A DNA stretch of 64,000 bases from Pseudomonas sp. RIT-PI-AD (GTDB lineage: Bacteria > Pseudomonadota > Gammaproteobacteria > Pseudomonadales > Pseudomonadaceae). The translations under genes were made by a program, and so were the position numbers. The notes below the pieces were generated by a model. It saw nothing but the letters and a program-made list of their open reading frames with translations, was not told where the DNA came from and did no database searches. Shown in pieces: positions 61,427-64,000 of the stretch; the stretch's first letter is position 1, and each line of letters begins with the position of its first letter. Location of the stretch: assembly GCF_025642785.1 (NCBI RefSeq), contig NZ_JANZKU010000001.1, positions 1 to 64,000 of the forward strand, read 5' to 3'.

Positions 61427-62415
61427 CACGCCACCTCGCGGATGGCGGCGGTATCGATGTTCAAGCGCAGGCGTTGGCCCTTGCCGTGCAGGTCGCCCTC
61501 CGAGCGGTTCAGCACGTCCACCAGCAATTCGACGCCACGGGCTTCCACGCGGTAGCGGATGACGTTGCCGAGCAGGCTATGGCCGCGGATTTCCGCCTCG
61601 ATGCCGCCTTCCTGGCCGAGGCCGATGGCTTCCGGGCGGATGGCGATGCGGCTGTGCACCGGGCGCATCAGCAGGCGACTGGCGGCGTCCGCATCGAGCA
61701 GGTTGTAGTTGCCGATGAAGCCGGCGGCGAAGGCGTCCACCGGGGCGGTGTAGAGGGTTTCCGCGTCGCCGCTCTGGACGATCCGCCCGGCGTTCATCAG
61801 GAAAATGCGGTCCGACAGGGTCAGCGCCTCTTCCTGGTCGTGGGTGACGAAGAGGGTGGTCAGGCCCAGTTCCTGCTGAATCCGGCGGATCTGTTCGCGC
61901 AGGTGCTTGCGGATGCGCGCGTCCAGCGCCGACAGCGGCTCGTCGAGCAGCAGCAGGCGCGGTCGGGTGACCAGCGAACGGGCCAGCGCCACCCGCTGGC
62001 ACTGGCCGCCGGAAAGCTGGTGCGGGTAGCGTTCGGCGAGGTCGCCGAGTTCGACCATGGCCAGCACCTCGCGCACGCGGCGGGCGCTTTCGTCGGCGGC
62101 GACCTTTTGCATGCGCAGGCCGAAGGCAACGTTCTGTTGCACCGTCATGTTGGGGAACAGTGCGTAGCTCTGGAACACCATGCCGATGTCGCGTTTCTGC
62201 GGCGTCAGCGGTACCAGGTCCTGGCCGTCCAGCAGGATGCGCCCGCCATTGACCTCGGTGAGGCCGGCGATGCAGCGCAGCAGGGTGGATTTGCCGCACC
62301 CGGAAGGGCCGAGCAGGGTGACGAACTCGCCTTGGGCGATCTCGCAATCGATGTCGCTGAAGATCGCCGTATCGCCATAGCGTTTGTGCAGGCCCTGGAT
62401 GCTCAGGTAGCTCAT
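61426..62415 (-). CDS. ABC transporter ATP-binding protein (PotA/FbpC-like)
   Basis: A 329-residue ATPase. Walker A is GPSGCGKSTLL, the signature is LSGGQCQRVALARSL and Walker B is LLLLDEPLSALD. A C-terminal regulatory TOBE-like domain follows (MRPVHSRIAIRPEAIGL onward). The type powers uptake of iron, polyamines, thiamine or phosphonates. It overlaps its partner permease gene by 4 bases. Confidence 0.93.
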   Translation of the reverse strand: MSYLSIQGLHKRYGDTAIFSDIDCEIAQGEFVTLLGPSGCGKSTLLRCIAGLTEVNGGRILLDGQDLVPLTPQKRDIGMVFQSYALFPNMTVQQNVAFGLRMQKVAADESARRVREVLAMVELGDLAERYPHQLSGGQCQRVALARSLVTRPRLLLLDEPLSALDARIRKHLREQIRRIQQELGLTTLFVTHDQEEALTLSDRIFLMNAGRIVQSGDAETLYTAPVDAFAAGFIGNYNLLDADAASRLLMRPVHSRIAIRPEAIGLGQEGGIEAEIRGHSLLGNVIRYRVEARGVELLVDVLNRSEGDLHGKGQRLRLNIDTAAIREVA

Positions 62416-63209
62416 GTCTTGTCCTTGTTCAGGCGATTGGCTGCCCAGGTGAACACCAATACGAAGAAGAAATAGGAGATCACCAGGGCGCTGTTGAAGT
62501 GGCCACTGCTGTTGCGCATGTTGTTCAGATAGACCTGCAGGGTTTCGTAGCGGCTGCCGACCAACAGGTTGGCGAAGACGAACTCGCCGAACAGGAAGGA
62601 GAACGACAGGAACAGCGAGACCATCAGGCCCTTGCGCAGGTTCGGCAGGACCACCAGCAGCGCGGCCTTCCAAGTGCTGGCGCCGAGCAGGTGCGCAGCA
62701 TCCATCAGGTCGCGCAGGTTGAGCGCCTGCAAATTGTTGGTGATCGCCCGGTACATGAAGGGCAGCGCCACGGTGAAGTAGCAGCCGATCAGGATCCAGG
62801 GCGTGCCCACCATCGCCAGTGGACCCGAACCGTACAACTGCAATAGCCCCACCGAGGACACCACCGGCGGCACGGCGAAGGGCAGCAGGATGAGCACGTT
62901 CATCAGCCCGTCGAGTTTCGGGAAGTGGTAGTGCACCACGAACAGCAACGGCAGGATCAGCAGCGTCGCCAGGGCCAGGGCGCCGAAGCAGACCAGCAGC
63001 GACTGGCCGAACGCATAGAGGAAGCGGCTGTCGCTCCACAACGCCAGGTACCACTTGATCGTCAGGCCATCCGGCAGGATCGTCGCCGACCAGCTGGTCG
63101 CCAGCGAATACAGCAGGGTTCCGGCCAGCGGCAGCAACAGGACGACGAACAGGCCGTAGACCACCACGCGGTGATAGAGGCTGGCGGGGGCACTGTCAGC
63201 GCGCGACAT
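62412..63209 (-). CDS. ABC transporter permease (second subunit)
   Basis: A 265-residue permease with about six helices and a loop AAHLLGASTWKAALLVVLPN, the EAA motif that contacts the ATPase. It overlaps the ATPase gene downstream and the first permease upstream (14 bases). The start at 63209 has GGAGGAG upstream. Confidence 0.92.
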   Translation of the reverse strand: MSRADSAPASLYHRVVVYGLFVVLLLPLAGTLLYSLATSWSATILPDGLTIKWYLALWSDSRFLYAFGQSLLVCFGALALATLLILPLLFVVHYHFPKLDGLMNVLILLPFAVPPVVSSVGLLQLYGSGPLAMVGTPWILIGCYFTVALPFMYRAITNNLQALNLRDLMDAAHLLGASTWKAALLVVLPNLRKGLMVSLFLSFSFLFGEFVFANLLVGSRYETLQVYLNNMRNSSGHFNSALVISYFFFVLVFTWAANRLNKDKT

Positions 63210-64000
63210 GGTAGCTCCTCCTCAACAGCCACTGGTGCGCCGCGGTGATCACCAGCATCAGGCCGACCAATACCATCGCCAGGGCGCTGGCCATGTTCGG
63301 CTCGAGGAAGATGTCGCCGGCGACCATCGCCGCGATGCGGATCGGCAGTACGTTGAAGTTGCCGGTGGTGAGGGCGTAGACGGTGGCGTAGGCGCCCAGG
63401 GCGTTGGCCAGCAGGATGACGAAGGTGCCGAGCAGCGCCGGTGTCAGCACCGGCAGGCCGATGTAGCGCCAGAACTGCCAGGAGCCGGCGCCGAGCAGCG
63501 CGGCCGACTCGCGCCAATCCTCGCGCAGGGCGTCGAACGCCGGGTACAGCAAGAGCACGCCCAGGGGAATCTGGAAATAGGTGTAGAGCACGATCAGCCC
63601 GGTCTTGGAGTACAGGTTGAAGTCGTCGATGAGGCCGCTCTGCTTGAGCAGCAGGGTCAGGGTGCCGTTGAACCCCAGCAGGATGATGAAGGCGAAGGCG
63701 AGCGGTACGCCGGCGAAATTGCTGGTCATGGTCGAGAAGGCCATGACGAAGTCGCGCAGCTTCGAGTCGACCCGGCGCAGCGAGTAGCTGCCGAGAACCG
63801 CCACCAGGATGCCGATCAGGCTCGACCAGAAGGCGATCTGCAGGCTGTGCTCGATGGCCTGCAGGTAGAACGGCGAGTCGGCTATTTCGCGGAAGTTGCC
63901 CAGCCCCCAGCCGTCCGCCCCGTTCAGGCTGTGCAGCATCACCCAGCCCAGCGGGGCGATCTGGAAGACCGTGAAGACCACGGCGAAAGGCACCAGGCAG
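63196..64000 (-). CDS. ABC transporter permease (first subunit), 5' end outside the window
   Basis: A permease of the same type, open at the right edge: the frame continues upstream of the GTG at 63993, and no ribosome site is seen, so the true start is probably outside. At least 268 codons are visible, with the EAA-like loop ESAALLGAGSWQFWRYIGLP. The operon is permease-permease-ATPase-HAD phosphatase; the substrate-binding protein gene would lie further upstream. Confidence 0.88.
   Translation of the reverse strand, partial: CLVPFAVVFTVFQIAPLGWVMLHSLNGADGWGLGNFREIADSPFYLQAIEHSLQIAFWSSLIGILVAVLGSYSLRRVDSKLRDFVMAFSTMTSNFAGVPLAFAFIILLGFNGTLTLLLKQSGLIDDFNLYSKTGLIVLYTYFQIPLGVLLLYPAFDALREDWRESAALLGAGSWQFWRYIGLPVLTPALLGTFVILLANALGAYATVYALTTGNFNVLPIRIAAMVAGDIFLEPNMASALAMVLVGLMLVITAAHQWLLRRSYHVAR

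Overview
The window is chromosomal DNA of a GC-rich gammaproteobacterium, almost certainly a Pseudomonas close to the P. aeruginosa group. It carries a gcvH-gcvP-glyA-sdaA-gcvT operon with a GcsR/TyrR-type activator, the smc-zipA-ligA block, prc, rdgC and a sodium-symporter-type hybrid histidine kinase. From memory, several of these blocks sit at separate loci in strain PAO1, so this is probably a different species with a rearranged order; the species cannot be named from the sequence alone. Layout: 1-7462 (minus) is the glycine cleavage/serine operon, followed by the first codons of a probable lipoyl synthase. Its upstream region holds a sigma-54 promoter (7531-7546) and two tandem 19-bp-spaced boxes (7692-7728) resembling GcsR sites. 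The presumed activator gene lies at 15088-16623. Between operon and activator sits an accessory island of about 7.2 kb (7830-14988): a divergent MATE exporter and a tightly packed seven-gene operon encoding QueE-, FolE-, QueD-, GMP-reductase-, phosphoribosyltransferase-, UbiD-decarboxylase- and Nudix-like proteins. There is no QueC or QueF. The set matches the enzymatic logic of tubercidin (7-deazaadenosine) biosynthesis known from Streptomyces: GTP to 7-carboxy-7-deazaguanine, ribotylation with PRPP, decarboxylation, reductive deamination and phosphate removal. This predicted deazapurine nucleoside cluster in a Pseudomonas is the main discovery of the window. From 16802 to 45576 come housekeeping genes: a GntR regulator, smc, zipA, ligA, oligopeptidase B, a class II glutamine amidotransferase, a MoxR/GFA/VWA operon, cysK, Sel1-repeat proteins, rmuC, a large hybrid sensor kinase, GNAT and AraC genes, azlCD and an MFS-acyltransferase fusion. 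At 45625-46008 a guanidinium exporter gene (gdx) is preceded by a clear guanidine-II riboswitch. Next come rdgC, a tRNA-Val/tRNA-Asp pair with a strong promoter and terminator, a 1.5-kb nearly empty stretch with one orphan small ORF, and an FKBP lipoprotein. A region with several DnaA-box-like sites precedes ykvA, an XRE operon, an EAL-CBS-GGDEF protein, prc, a quinone oxidoreductase, ahpC-ahpF separated by a REP doublet, an EamA transporter and a HAD/ABC transporter operon that runs off the right edge.
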